From the NCBI RefSeq assembly GCF_016863635.1, contig NZ_BOPG01000008.1:1-64000 (forward strand): a stretch of DNA of 64,000 bases, written 5' to 3'. Below, piece by piece: positions 51,962 through 62,206 of this stretch. Every line of letters begins with the position of its first letter. Position 1 is the first letter of the stretch. The DNA comes from Virgisporangium aurantiacum (GTDB taxonomy: Bacteria; Actinomycetota; Actinomycetes; Mycobacteriales; Micromonosporaceae). The notes beneath the pieces are model-generated. The model was given only the letters and a program-made list of their open reading frames with translations, ran no database searches and was not told the origin of the DNA. The position numbers were made by a program, and so were the translations under genes.

Positions 51962-53032
51962 CTACGCCTCGGGCACCTTGATCGTGCCGGCGATGATGTC
52001 CGCCTTGTACTTGTCGAGCTGGGCCTTGATGTCGTCGATCTTGCCGCCCGACGTGGAGTAGCCCACGCCCTCGGCCTTCAGGTCGAACACGACCTTGCCG
52101 GCGGTGAACTTGCCGGCGGCCTGGTCCTTGATGAAGTTGTAGACGGCCACGTCGACCCGCTTGAGCATCGACGTGATGATGACGTCCTTGAGGTCGGCCT
52201 GCACGGTGTTGTACTGGTCCGAGTCGACGCCGATCGCCCACTTGCCCTTGGCCTTGGCGGCCTTGAACACGCCGGAGCCGGAGCCGCCGGCGGCCTGGTA
52301 GACCACGTCGGCACCCTGGTCGTACATGCCGGTGGCCTGGGTCTCACCCTTGGCCGGGTCGTTGAAGCCCGAGCACTTGTCGGCCGGGGTCGACAGGTAG
52401 TTGCTCAGCACCTTGGTGCCGGCCTTCGCGGCCGCGGCACCGGCCTTGAAGCCGGCCTCGAACTTGTGGATCAACGGCACGTCGCAGCCGCCGACGAAAC
52501 CGACCGTGCCGGTCTTCGTCTTCAGCGCTGCCGCCGCACCCACCAGGAACGAACCCTGCTCCTCAGCGAAGACCAGACCGGTCACGTTCGGAGCGGTGAC
52601 GCTCTGGTCGTCGATGATCGCGAACTTGGTGTCCGGGCACTCCTGCGCGGCCTTGGCCAGCGGACCCGTCTTCGGGTCGGCACCCGCGTACACGAAGCCG
52701 ACCGCGATGACCGGGTTGTAACCGCCGGTACACAGCAGCTTGAGGCGCTCGAACTTGTCGTTCTCGCTCTCGTTCGCCGCCGCTTCGAGGTCTTTGGCCT
52801 CGATCTTGAGTTCCTTCATGGCGTTGTCGAGCCCCAACGCCGCGGCGTCGTTGAACGACTTGTCACCACGGCCGCCGATGTCGAACGCAAGACCGACCTT
52901 CACGGTCTTGTCGTTGCTGCCGCTGCCCCCGTCCGACCCATCGTCGTCGGTTCCCCCGCAGGCGGTCATGCCCAGCGTGATGACCGCGGCTCCGGCCAAC
53001 GCGAGCATCTTCATCCCACGCACTCGGCGCAA
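51962..53032 (-). CDS. BMP-family nucleoside-binding lipoprotein
   Basis: A 356-residue substrate-binding lipoprotein. Lipid-modified Cys25 follows a short hydrophobic signal, then a Gly/Ser/Asp linker. The BMP fold shows GLAFDIGGRGDKSFNDAAA, TGLVFAEEQGSFLVGAAAA and VYQAAGGSGSGVF. The family binds purine or pyrimidine nucleosides and gives substrates to the ATPase/permease complex encoded downstream. TTG at 53032 is preferred because AAGGAG lies seven bases before it; GTG at 53023 or ATG at 53014 are alternatives. It is the first gene of the bmp-ABC-cdd-deoA cluster. Confidence 0.92.
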   Translation of the reverse strand: MRRVRGMKMLALAGAAVITLGMTACGGTDDDGSDGGSGSNDKTVKVGLAFDIGGRGDKSFNDAAALGLDNAMKELKIEAKDLEAAANESENDKFERLKLLCTGGYNPVIAVGFVYAGADPKTGPLAKAAQECPDTKFAIIDDQSVTAPNVTGLVFAEEQGSFLVGAAAALKTKTGTVGFVGGCDVPLIHKFEAGFKAGAAAAKAGTKVLSNYLSTPADKCSGFNDPAKGETQATGMYDQGADVVYQAAGGSGSGVFKAAKAKGKWAIGVDSDQYNTVQADLKDVIITSMLKRVDVAVYNFIKDQAAGKFTAGKVVFDLKAEGVGYSTSGGKIDDIKAQLDKYKADIIAGTIKVPEA

Positions 53033-53183
53033 GACGATCTCCTTCCCCAATGCACCGCCCCACTTACTTACGCGGTGACCCAACGCAGCGCAGCGTACGC
53101 CCGACCGGCCCCGGATCCGACGAATGCTGCAGGGTTGGGAGATCGGCGTTATCCGGCCGTGACCAGGAGACCTGAACGACCGG

Positions 53184-53531
53184 TCACCGCCAGAAGGTGC
53201 CGACGGCCGCGGTGACGAGGGTCAGCCCGAGGATCGCCAGGAAGTGACCCTTGTTGACCTGCGCACGTCGCCGCGAGAAGAAGACCATCACGAATATCAT
53301 GACAGCGAGTAGCAGCTTCACCACCAGTTTCGCGACCGGCGGTTCCTCACCTTCCGGGCGTAACGGTGCGGCAAGGGCGATGCCGGACGCCAGCTGGATG
53401 ATCGACCCCCACAGCATCGCCGGATTGATCCGCAGCGTGCCGGTCAGATACTGGGCGAGGGTTCCGCCGAACAGCGCCGCGAACCCGACCAGATGGATGT
53501 ACCGCAACACGTGCAGCAGAAGGTCGTCCAC
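53184..53531 (-). CDS. Small four-helix membrane protein
   Basis: A 115-residue integral membrane protein with about four hydrophobic helices. The N-terminal helix begins LLLHVLRYIHLVGFAALFGG and the C-terminal one FLAILGLTLVTAAVGTFW, with a basic FSRRRAQVNKG loop between. No family function is known to me. GTG at 53531 follows TATACT by seven bases. It is monocistronic. Confidence 0.7.
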   Translation of the reverse strand: MDDLLLHVLRYIHLVGFAALFGGTLAQYLTGTLRINPAMLWGSIIQLASGIALAAPLRPEGEEPPVAKLVVKLLLAVMIFVMVFFSRRRAQVNKGHFLAILGLTLVTAAVGTFWR

Positions 53532-53592
53532 GCGCCGGAGTATATGGGTGTGCCCGGCGCCGCAACTGGGCGCCGGGCTTCCACAGACGGGG

Positions 53593-54639
53593 TCAGGCGG
53601 CCACCAGTTCGGGCGCGGCCTCCGCCGGGGCCGGGCGCCGGCGCCGGGCACCGGCCGTCGCCACCAGGATCAGACCCACGACGACGTAGGACGCGAGGAC
53701 GATCGCACTCCGCGTTGCGCCCGCCCAGTCGAAGTACGAAGCCGACCGGATCAGCGTCGCGCCGGCGCCCACCGGCAGGAACTGCCCGATCTCGCCCCAC
53801 GGCTGCGGCAGCATCTCGGGAGCCGTCGCCAGGCCCGACAGCGGGTTGCCGACCACGAAGGCGAGCACCGCGCCGAGCGCGATCCCGGGCCGGCCGAGCA
53901 GCGCGTACAGGCCGGCGACGGTCGCGGCGATGGAGCCGGTGAGCAGCGCGATCGCGGTTGCACCGCCGAGGTAGGAGCCGGCCAGCACGCCCGTCCAGTG
54001 CATGAGACCCGCGGCCAGGAGGCCGGCGCCCGCGCCGTAACCGACGATCGCCGCCACCCGGACCGGCCGCGACCGGGCCAGCAGCGCGACCACGACGCCG
54101 GCACCGATGCTGGTGAGGATCAGCGGCAGGAACGACCCGGCGAAGCCCGCGCCGCGCGGGTCGTCGGCCGAGGTGGGCACGACGTCGACGACCTTCACGG
54201 CCGGCCCGCCCGGCTGGCCGAACTGTGCCTGCATCTGGGCCGCGAGCTGCGACAACGCGGTGGCGACGGCCGGGCTGGCGGCCGAGGCGACGTGCACCTC
54301 GACGCCGGCAGCGGCTGGTTTGTCGCCGAGTGAGGCGACGGGCTGGCTCACGATGAACGCCGCGTACGCCGTGCGGTCGGTGAGCGCCGCGTCGGCGGCG
54401 GCCGCGTCGGCCACCGTCGTGACGTCGAACGCGCCCTCGCGCGCCGCGCCCAGTTTCGCGGCGAGCGCGTCGGCGGCCTGCTGCGGGCCGGCGACCACCA
54501 CCGGCAGGTCACGCGGTTCGGCCTTCTGGGCCGGCCACGCGAACCAGAGCATCAGCAGCGCCTGCACCGCGACGACCGCCGCCAGCACGACGGCGACGGG
54601 TGGGGTCCGGCGGGGGGTGACCGCATCGTGCTCGCTCAT
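53593..54639 (-). CDS. Membrane protein of the ABC-2/YhgE-like type
   Basis: A 348-residue protein with an N-terminal membrane helix (about 15-36), an extracytoplasmic domain of about 120 residues, and five or six C-terminal helices. This resembles YhgE/Pip or ABC-2-type permease-like proteins, which export or form envelope pores. No ATPase gene is adjacent. The ATG has AAGGAG upstream. It is divergent from a TetR gene, and a copy of the TetR operator sequence lies in its 5' leader, so it is probably the repressor's target. Confidence 0.78.
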   Translation of the reverse strand: MSEHDAVTPRRTPPVAVVLAAVVAVQALLMLWFAWPAQKAEPRDLPVVVAGPQQAADALAAKLGAAREGAFDVTTVADAAAADAALTDRTAYAAFIVSQPVASLGDKPAAAGVEVHVASAASPAVATALSQLAAQMQAQFGQPGGPAVKVVDVVPTSADDPRGAGFAGSFLPLILTSIGAGVVVALLARSRPVRVAAIVGYGAGAGLLAAGLMHWTGVLAGSYLGGATAIALLTGSIAATVAGLYALLGRPGIALGAVLAFVVGNPLSGLATAPEMLPQPWGEIGQFLPVGAGATLIRSASYFDWAGATRSAIVLASYVVVGLILVATAGARRRRPAPAEAAPELVAA

Positions 54640-54653
54640 GATGAGCTCCTTCC

Positions 54654-54740
54654 TAAAACGAACGATCCCTCTTTTAAGTGATGAGGGAATTCTCCGCCCG
54701 GTGAGTTTGGGTTGTCAAGAACGATCGTTCGTTTTACTTT
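54654..54740. promoter_or_regulatory. Divergent promoter and TetR operator region
   Basis: TAAAACGAACGATC occurs at 54654-54667 and, inverted, at 54723-54736. The right copy contains the perfect palindrome GAACGATCGTTC (54719-54730). For tetR, TTGTCA (54712-54717) and TACTTT (54735-54740) are 17 bases apart, with the palindrome filling the spacer. For the membrane gene, TTGACA (minus strand 54718-54713) and GAGAAT are 18 bases apart. Binding of the repressor would block both promoters. Confidence 0.7.
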
Positions 54741-54747
54741 GGGATCC

Positions 54748-55371
54748 ATGCCACGTGTCTCCGCCGAACACCTCGCCGCCCGGCGCCAACAGATCCTTGA
54801 CGCGGCGCGCCGCTGTTTCGTGACCAACGGCTTCCACGCCACCTCGATGCAGCAGGTGATCAGCGAGGCGGGGCTCTCGGTCGGCGCCGTCTACCGGTAC
54901 TTCCCCAGCAAGAGCGACCTGATCGCGGGCGTCGCCGCGCAACTGGCCGAGGGCATCACCGCCCAGTTGCAGTCGATCGCCGCCGACCCGGAGCGCTCGC
55001 TGGTCGACGTGATGGACGGCGCGGTCGGCGTCGTCGACGCCAACGCGAACCCCGACGGGGCGTTGCCGATCGCCGTGCAGGTGTGGGCGGAGGCCCAGCG
55101 CGATCCGGCCCTGCGCGACCTGATCGCGCGGGTCTACGGCCAGATCACCGAGGTCTACGTGCGGATCGCCGGGCGCGCGGTCGCCCGCGGCGAACTGCCG
55201 AAAGACGCCGATCCCGGCGCGGTCGGGCCGGCGCTCGCCGCCATGATGCTCGGCTACGGGCTGCTCAAACTCCTCACCGGCGCCGGGACGGTGGACCTGG
55301 AGCGGTACCGGGCCGGTGTCCGCGCGATCCTTGACTCTCCACCCACGGGAGACTTCACCCTGGAGTCGTGA
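54748..55371 (+). CDS. TetR-family transcriptional regulator
   Basis: A 207-residue TetR-type repressor. The N-terminal helix-turn-helix spans about residues 12-58, with ILDAARRCFVTNGFHATSM and VGAVYRYFPSKSDLI. The C-terminal part is a ligand-binding helical domain. ATG at 54748 is leaderless, seven bases after TACTTT. It probably represses itself and the divergent membrane protein through the palindromes between them. The MerR gene downstream overlaps it (GTGA) and is co-expressed. Confidence 0.9.
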   Translation: MPRVSAEHLAARRQQILDAARRCFVTNGFHATSMQQVISEAGLSVGAVYRYFPSKSDLIAGVAAQLAEGITAQLQSIAADPERSLVDVMDGAVGVVDANANPDGALPIAVQVWAEAQRDPALRDLIARVYGQITEVYVRIAGRAVARGELPKDADPGAVGPALAAMMLGYGLLKLLTGAGTVDLERYRAGVRAILDSPPTGDFTLES

Positions 55372-56312
55372 ACATCGGGGAGCTGGCCCGTCGGACCGGG
55401 CTGTCGGTCAAGACGATCCGGTACTACTCCGACGAGGGGCTGGTGCCGGAGGCGTCGCGGACCGCGGCCGGCTACCGGCGCTACGACGCCGGCGCGCTGG
55501 CCCGGCTCGAGTTCGTGCGCTCGCTGCGCGACCTCGGGCTCGACCTGGCGACCATCCGCCGGATCCTCGACCAGCGGGCCGACCTGCGCGCGGTCGCCTC
55601 GGCGCACGCCGACGTGCTCGCCACGCAGATCCGGCTGCTCAAGGTGCAGCGGGCGGCGCTGCGGTCACTGGCCGGGCGGGGCTCCGGCGACCTTCGACCG
55701 GCAGAGGTGGAACGGATGAACCGGATCGCACAGGCGACCAACGAGGAACGGCGGCGGGCGCTCGGCGAGTTCCTCGACTCGATCTTCGACTACGGCTCCG
55801 GGCCGGTCGAGAACGACTTCACGAAGATGATGCGCGGGGTGGCGCCGGACCTGCCCGACGATCCGACCGACGAGCAACTCGACGCCTGGCTGGAGCTGGC
55901 CGAACTGATCCACGACGAGTCGTTCCGGGCGAAGTTGCGCGAGATGGGTTCGTGGATGAAGACCTCGCAGGCACCGGACGAGGTGATGCCCACCGACCCG
56001 ATGGTCGCGATGGAGCTGTCGGAGCTGGCGTTCGGCCGGATCGAGCCGCTGGTGGCGGCGGGGGTCGTGGCCACCGACCCGGCCGCGCGGCCCGTCGTCG
56101 ACGACATCGTGGCCGCCTACGCGGAGCGGGCCGGCAGAACACCCGACGACGCCTACCGGCGCGAACTGGCCGCCGCCACCCGGCGGGGGTACGAGCCCCG
56201 CGCCGAGCGGTACTGGCAGCTCATGGCGGTGATCAACGGCTGGGCGCCGGTGCCGCCCCGCATGCACCTGTGGGGCTGGTTCGCCGACGCCCAGGAGGCG
56301 CTACTCCCCTAG
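55368..56312 (+). CDS. MerR-family transcriptional regulator
   Basis: A 314-residue MerR-type regulator. The first 70 residues hold the winged helix with IGELARRTGLSVKTIRYYSDEG and RYDAGALARLEF, followed by the linking coiled coil. The C-terminal 200 residues are helical and resemble a ligand- or protein-binding domain without cysteines for metal sensing. GTG overlaps the tetR stop. Its ligand and targets are unknown. Confidence 0.87.
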   Translation: MNIGELARRTGLSVKTIRYYSDEGLVPEASRTAAGYRRYDAGALARLEFVRSLRDLGLDLATIRRILDQRADLRAVASAHADVLATQIRLLKVQRAALRSLAGRGSGDLRPAEVERMNRIAQATNEERRRALGEFLDSIFDYGSGPVENDFTKMMRGVAPDLPDDPTDEQLDAWLELAELIHDESFRAKLREMGSWMKTSQAPDEVMPTDPMVAMELSELAFGRIEPLVAAGVVATDPAARPVVDDIVAAYAERAGRTPDDAYRRELAAATRRGYEPRAERYWQLMAVINGWAPVPPRMHLWGWFADAQEALLP

Positions 56313-56708
56313 TTGCCGGGCGATCCGGGCGAACGCGGCCTTGATCTCCTCCGGCGACGGCGGGGTGCTCGGCGTCACGACCTCGTCGCCGTGGTCGTGA
56401 TCGTGGTCATGGTCGTGCTCGTCCTCGGTCTCGTCGTCCTCCGCCTCGTCGGCGTTCAACCGGGACGCCGCGATCTCGCCGCGGATCTGGTCGACGGTGA
56501 GCGCCGGCTGCAGCGGCTCGACCACCGCCATCAGTTCCTCGTCGGCGAGCACGGCCTCGGCGAGCGCGAGCGCGTGCGCCCGCTCGTAGGGCCCGCACAC
56601 GACGGGCTCCCATTCCTCCTCGTCGTCGGCCGGGCCGAAGGTGATGATCCAGGGCAGGGACAGCGCCGGCGAGTCGTCGGGCAGGTCCAAGGTCACGAGA
56701 GTTCCCAC
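56301..56708 (-). CDS. Acidic hypothetical protein with His-Asp repeat
   Basis: A 135-residue acidic protein. The N-terminal part has a beta-rich segment (TLVTLDLPDDSPALSLPWI) and the C-terminal part a helix. Between them is a low-complexity stretch of alternating His and Asp (HDHDHDHDHGDE), which may bind divalent metal. No family is recognised. It overlaps the convergent merR gene by 12 bases and lies downstream of the BrkB-like gene. Function unknown. Confidence 0.55.
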   Translation of the reverse strand: MGTLVTLDLPDDSPALSLPWIITFGPADDEEEWEPVVCGPYERAHALALAEAVLADEELMAVVEPLQPALTVDQIRGEIAASRLNADEAEDDETEDEHDHDHDHDHGDEVVTPSTPPSPEEIKAAFARIARQLGE

Positions 56709-56715
56709 GCCGACA

Positions 56716-57669
56716 TCATTCCGTAAGCGTCGGAGCGTTCGGTTCCGGGTCGGGGACCATGCGCTTCGGGCGGCGGCTCATGTCGTAGACCACGCCCCGG
56801 TTGCTGGTGGCGGCCAGCGCGGCGGCGAACAGCACGATCTGGTGGAAGAAGTACATGAACAGCAGCAGGCCCACCGCCGCGGCGGCGGCCGTGAAGTTCT
56901 CGTACGCCGGGTTGTGCTGGGTGCGGGTGATGAACCAGCGGCCGATCACCTTGAGCACGCCGAGGCCGACCACCACCAGCAGGGCCGGCCGGATCAGCCG
57001 CCGGAACGGCATGCGCAGCCGCGGCACCACCGCGAGCAGCGAGCAGGCCAGCACCAGGTCGACGCCGGCGGCGATCGCGGCGTCGGTCCACGTCACGAAG
57101 CCTTCGGCGGCGGCCGGGACGAGCACGTCCTCCGCCTGGTCGCGCAGCCCCAGCAGGACGCCGCGCAGGCCCGACGAGACCGCGATCGACACCAGGAGCA
57201 GCCCGCCGAGCACGGCCAGCACCGCCAGGTCGAGCAGCCAGCGCACCACCGGGTGCCCGGGATGCTGCTCCAGGCACCAGAGCGCGCGCTGCGACGAGCG
57301 CAGCGTCTCGATCCAGCCGACCCCCGCGATGATCAACGCGAAGATCGCGAGGACCCCGATCCGGGCGCTGGCCTTCGTGAGCGAGTCGGCGTCGAGCTGC
57401 GGCAGGTTGCCCGACAGGTACTCCTGCACGGCGTCGAGGCCGGCCTTGCTGGAACCCGGGATCGCCCAACCCACCACCGCGAACGCCAGCACGCCGAGCG
57501 CGAACGCGGCGAAGAAGCCGTAGTAGGCGGTCGCCGCGGCGAGCCGGGTTCCGTCGATCCCGTCGTACCGGGCGTAGGCGCGGAAGATGTGGTCGATGGG
57601 ACGCGAACGGGCGCGTACGGCGTCGGCTCTCGCGACGATGGCTCGCTCGATCCGATCGACGATCACCAT
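56716..57669 (-). CDS. YihY/BrkB-family membrane protein
   Basis: A 317-residue integral membrane protein with about six helices. Conserved are AATAYYGFFAAFALGVLAF near the N-terminus and YFFHQIVLFAAALAA near the end, the diagnostic pattern of the YihY/virulence factor BrkB family (once called ribonuclease BN). The role is uncertain. ATG at 57669, or GTG at 57666, are possible starts; a TAGGAC box is upstream. It is followed by the His-Asp protein. Confidence 0.85.
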   Translation of the reverse strand: MVIVDRIERAIVARADAVRARSRPIDHIFRAYARYDGIDGTRLAAATAYYGFFAAFALGVLAFAVVGWAIPGSSKAGLDAVQEYLSGNLPQLDADSLTKASARIGVLAIFALIIAGVGWIETLRSSQRALWCLEQHPGHPVVRWLLDLAVLAVLGGLLLVSIAVSSGLRGVLLGLRDQAEDVLVPAAAEGFVTWTDAAIAAGVDLVLACSLLAVVPRLRMPFRRLIRPALLVVVGLGVLKVIGRWFITRTQHNPAYENFTAAAAAVGLLLFMYFFHQIVLFAAALAATSNRGVVYDMSRRPKRMVPDPEPNAPTLTE

Positions 57670-57674
57670 GTGTC

Positions 57675-58229
57675 CTACCGTCGACGATGTGACGCGGGTG
57701 GCGGCGCGGCGCCGTCACCCAGGCAGTATTCCCGATGTGGGCGCCAGCGCCCGTCCGGACCGTGCTCGAACAGAGTAAAGCCGGCAACCGTGAACTTCGC
57801 GTCGAAGTCGGCAAGATCCGCGAAGACCTCGTCGAGCGCCTCCGATGCGACGTCGTGGGCCACCGTGACGTGCGGGTGGTAGTCGTAGCGCAGCGGGCGC
57901 CGCACGGCGTCGAGTTCCCGCACCGCGGCCCACAGCCGCTTGCACTCCTCGTCGCCCGACGCGACCGCGACGTACACCACCTCGGTGAGCGGGCGGAACG
58001 TGCCCGTGCCGCTCAGGTGCACCGGAAACGGCTCGTGCCCGCCGGCGACACCGGTGAGGTGCTCCGCGACCTCGGCGATCACGCCGGTGTCGACCTCGGT
58101 GGGCCCGAGCAGCGTCAGGTGCGCCGGTATGTGGGTGGCCGCGGCGTCGCCGGCCTGCAGCCGCCGGCGGGTGAGCTGGCTGCCCCACGGTTCGGGGATG
58201 TCGATAGCGATGCCGATCGTTGTTCGCAA
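57675..58229 (-). CDS. 2'-5' RNA ligase family protein
   Basis: A 184-residue 2H phosphoesterase with HLTL (PAHLTLLGP) and HVTV (YHPHVTVAHD) motifs, which form the two-histidine active site. TTG at 58229 is used because AGAGGCG lies upstream and no ATG or GTG gives the conserved N-terminus. Substrate unknown. It differs considerably from the other 2H protein at 6.0-6.5 kb, so the two are not recent duplicates. Confidence 0.8.
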   Translation of the reverse strand: MRTTIGIAIDIPEPWGSQLTRRRLQAGDAAATHIPAHLTLLGPTEVDTGVIAEVAEHLTGVAGGHEPFPVHLSGTGTFRPLTEVVYVAVASGDEECKRLWAAVRELDAVRRPLRYDYHPHVTVAHDVASEALDEVFADLADFDAKFTVAGFTLFEHGPDGRWRPHREYCLGDGAAPPPASHRRR

Positions 58230-58285
58230 ATTCGCCTCTTCATACCCGACCCCCGAGCCAACGGACCCCCTACGACCAGCGGCTG

Positions 58286-59991
<1,706 letters not shown>

Positions 59992-59995
<4 letters not shown>

Positions 59996-61281
59996 CCGCG
60001 CCGGACGAGGAAGCCTTCGTCAGCGGGCCCGACTTCGAGGCGCTCCGCTCCGACGTGGAGACGGCCACCCGGCTGCCCGAGTTCGACCGGGTCACCCGGC
60101 TGGCCCGCCGCGTCCGGCGGCGCGACCTGCGGCGGAAGCTGGTCATCTCGATCGCGGCGATCGTCACCCTGCTGCCCGCCGGTGTGGCGGGCTGGCATGC
60201 GGCGCCCGGCGGTCCCTCGGTGCAGACCGACCAGCAGGTCGGTCCCGACCGGCCCGACCTGGCGCCGTCCCCGTCCCCGTCGACGGCCCCGGTCGCGACG
60301 ATCCGGGCGATCGCCGGCACCCGCGTCGGCGCGCTGTACGCGGCGGTCGACGTGTGCCGGCCGGCCGAGCGGGTGAGCACCTGCAGCCTCCAGGTGGTGC
60401 CGCTGGCCGCCACCGCGCAGGATCAGCGCGCCCCGATCGCGGTCGGCGAACTGCGTAACGATCCGACCGATCCGCTCGACGAGGTGACGCTGCAGGCGGT
60501 CACCCCGCAGTCGCTCCTGCTCTCCGGGATCCGCCGCGACGGCGAGCGCAAGTACCGCCGCATCGACCTGCGCGGCGGCGGCCTCGACATCGCGCCCGAG
60601 CCGAACGACCACTCCGTGCCGACGGCCGGCGACCAGGCCGTGCAGCTGACCCGGTACGGCGAGATCTCGTTCGTCCGGCAGTCCGACGCGCGGGCGCTGC
60701 GGGTGCCGATCCAGCCCAACCTCCGGGACCTCGTCCTGGTGACCTCGGTGGCGCCGAAGGACGGCTGGTGGGTCACCGGCACCGATCCGACCACCGGCGA
60801 GGTCTCCGTCGCCGTCAGTCACGATCTCGGCACCAACTGGACGGTGGTCTCCCTCGGCCTGCGGCCCGGGATGAGCGACCCGATCCTGACCACCGGCGAC
60901 GGCGACACCGCGTACCTGTTCCTGCGCACGTCCACCGGCATCCAGCAGCGGCTGACCACCGACGGCGGGCTCAGTTGGCGTCCGCTGCAGACCGACATGC
61001 CGTGGCCGGCGTTCGCCTCCGGCGGCGACGTGGTCGAACGGCGGCTGGGCGCCGTGGTGCGCCGGGACGGGTCGCTGCTGGTGTGGGTCGAGGAGGGGCC
61101 GGGGGCGGTCTTCCTGGAGAGCAGCGACCTCGGCGCGTCGTACCGGCCGGCCAACGGGCCGTCGGGGCCGATCGTGGTGGTGCCCGACGGGTTCGCGGCG
61201 CTCGGCGACCCGCCGCTGTTCTCGACCGACGGGCGCAGCTGGTCGTCGCTTCCCCGCCCGGCGGTCGTGCCGCCTACGTAG
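59992..61281 (+). CDS. Membrane-anchored BNR-repeat protein, possible anti-sigma partner
   Basis: A 429-residue protein with a short basic cytoplasmic N-terminus (1-48), one helix (about 49-68), a Pro/Ser linker and an extracytoplasmic domain. That domain carries four sialidase-type Asp-box (BNR) motifs: SHDLGTNW (276), TTDGGLSW (322), SSDLGASY (377) and STDGRSW (411), consistent with a beta-propeller. The cytoplasmic part is too short for a standard zinc anti-sigma domain and has no HxxxCxxC. Coupled to the sigma gene by ATGA, it may hold the sigma factor at the membrane, but this is inference. Confidence 0.75.
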
Positions 61282-62179
61282 TCGTACGCGCCAGCCCGAC
61301 GCGCGCCACCCGCCGGCCGTCGAGTTCGGCGACGGTGAGCTGCCAGCCGTCGATGCGCACCTCGTCACCCACCGACGGCAACTTGCCCAGCCGCGCCATC
61401 AGGAACCCGCCGATCGTCTCGTACGGGCCGGGTGGCAGGGGCAGGCCGGCGCGCTCGGCGAAGTCGGTGAGGTTGAGCAGACCGTCCACTTCGGACGGTC
61501 CGCCTTCGAGCTGCGGCTCCGGCGCGGCGTCGTACTCGTCGTGGATCTCGCCGACCAGCTCCTCCAGCAGGTCCTCCAGCGTCACGATGCCGGCGGTGCC
61601 GCCGTACTCGTCAACCACCACGGCGAGGTGGTGCCCCTCCCGGCGCATCTCCGACAGCGCGATCAGCGCCTTCTTGCTGGCCGGCAGCCGCTTCACCTCG
61701 CGCATCAGATCGCCGACGGAGCCGCACGGGTCGGTGGAAGGACGGATCGTCAGGTCGCGCAGGTGCACGAACCCGACCACCTCGTCGGGGCTGCCGTCGA
61801 TCACCGGGAACCGCGAGTGCCGCGCCTCCCGCACCAGGCCCAGCGCGGCGTCGACGGCCAGGGCCGCGTCGAGGAAGACGACCTCGGTGCGCGGGACCAT
61901 CAGCTCGTTGACGTGCCGCGCGCCGGCCGAGAGCACCTCGTCGATCAGCCGGCGCTCCTCCCGGGGCAGCACGGTGTTCGCCGCGACCAGCTCCCGGAAC
62001 TCGACGTTGGAGATGCGCTCGCGACCGGCGGTGTGGTCGGCGCCGAGCAGCTTGACGACCAGCCGCCGCAGCGCGTCGAGGGCGGGGAGGACGACGCGCG
62101 CGAGCGCCGTACGGAACGGGCCGGGTTCCGCTATGTGAGCGGACCCGGCCTCGGTACTGCCCGAGGGCACGCCGGACAT
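61274..62179 (-). CDS. CorC/HlyC-type CBS-domain protein lacking DUF21
   Basis: A 301-residue protein of the hemolysin C/CorC type. Residues from about 85 form a CBS pair with VNELMVPRTEVVFLD and DEYGGTAGIVTLEDLLEELVGEI, followed by the CorC/HlyC domain with PYETIGGFLMARLG. The membrane-embedded DUF21 (CNNM) domain, which precedes these in most actinobacterial members, is absent, though the linker helix is kept (about 28-45). ATG at 62179 follows TACTAT by six bases, so the short form is a real start. Roles in Mg/Co homeostasis are known for the family. Confidence 0.85.
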   Translation of the reverse strand: MSGVPSGSTEAGSAHIAEPGPFRTALARVVLPALDALRRLVVKLLGADHTAGRERISNVEFRELVAANTVLPREERRLIDEVLSAGARHVNELMVPRTEVVFLDAALAVDAALGLVREARHSRFPVIDGSPDEVVGFVHLRDLTIRPSTDPCGSVGDLMREVKRLPASKKALIALSEMRREGHHLAVVVDEYGGTAGIVTLEDLLEELVGEIHDEYDAAPEPQLEGGPSEVDGLLNLTDFAERAGLPLPPGPYETIGGFLMARLGKLPSVGDEVRIDGWQLTVAELDGRRVARVGLARTTT

Positions 62180-62206
62180 GCCCCGATAGTAGGCGTACCG
62201 CTCGAC

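Noticed and set aside
62110..62150. Palindrome near the start of the CorC-type gene
   Set aside because: It lies within coding sequence, is explained by GC-rich codons, and no partner element was found.
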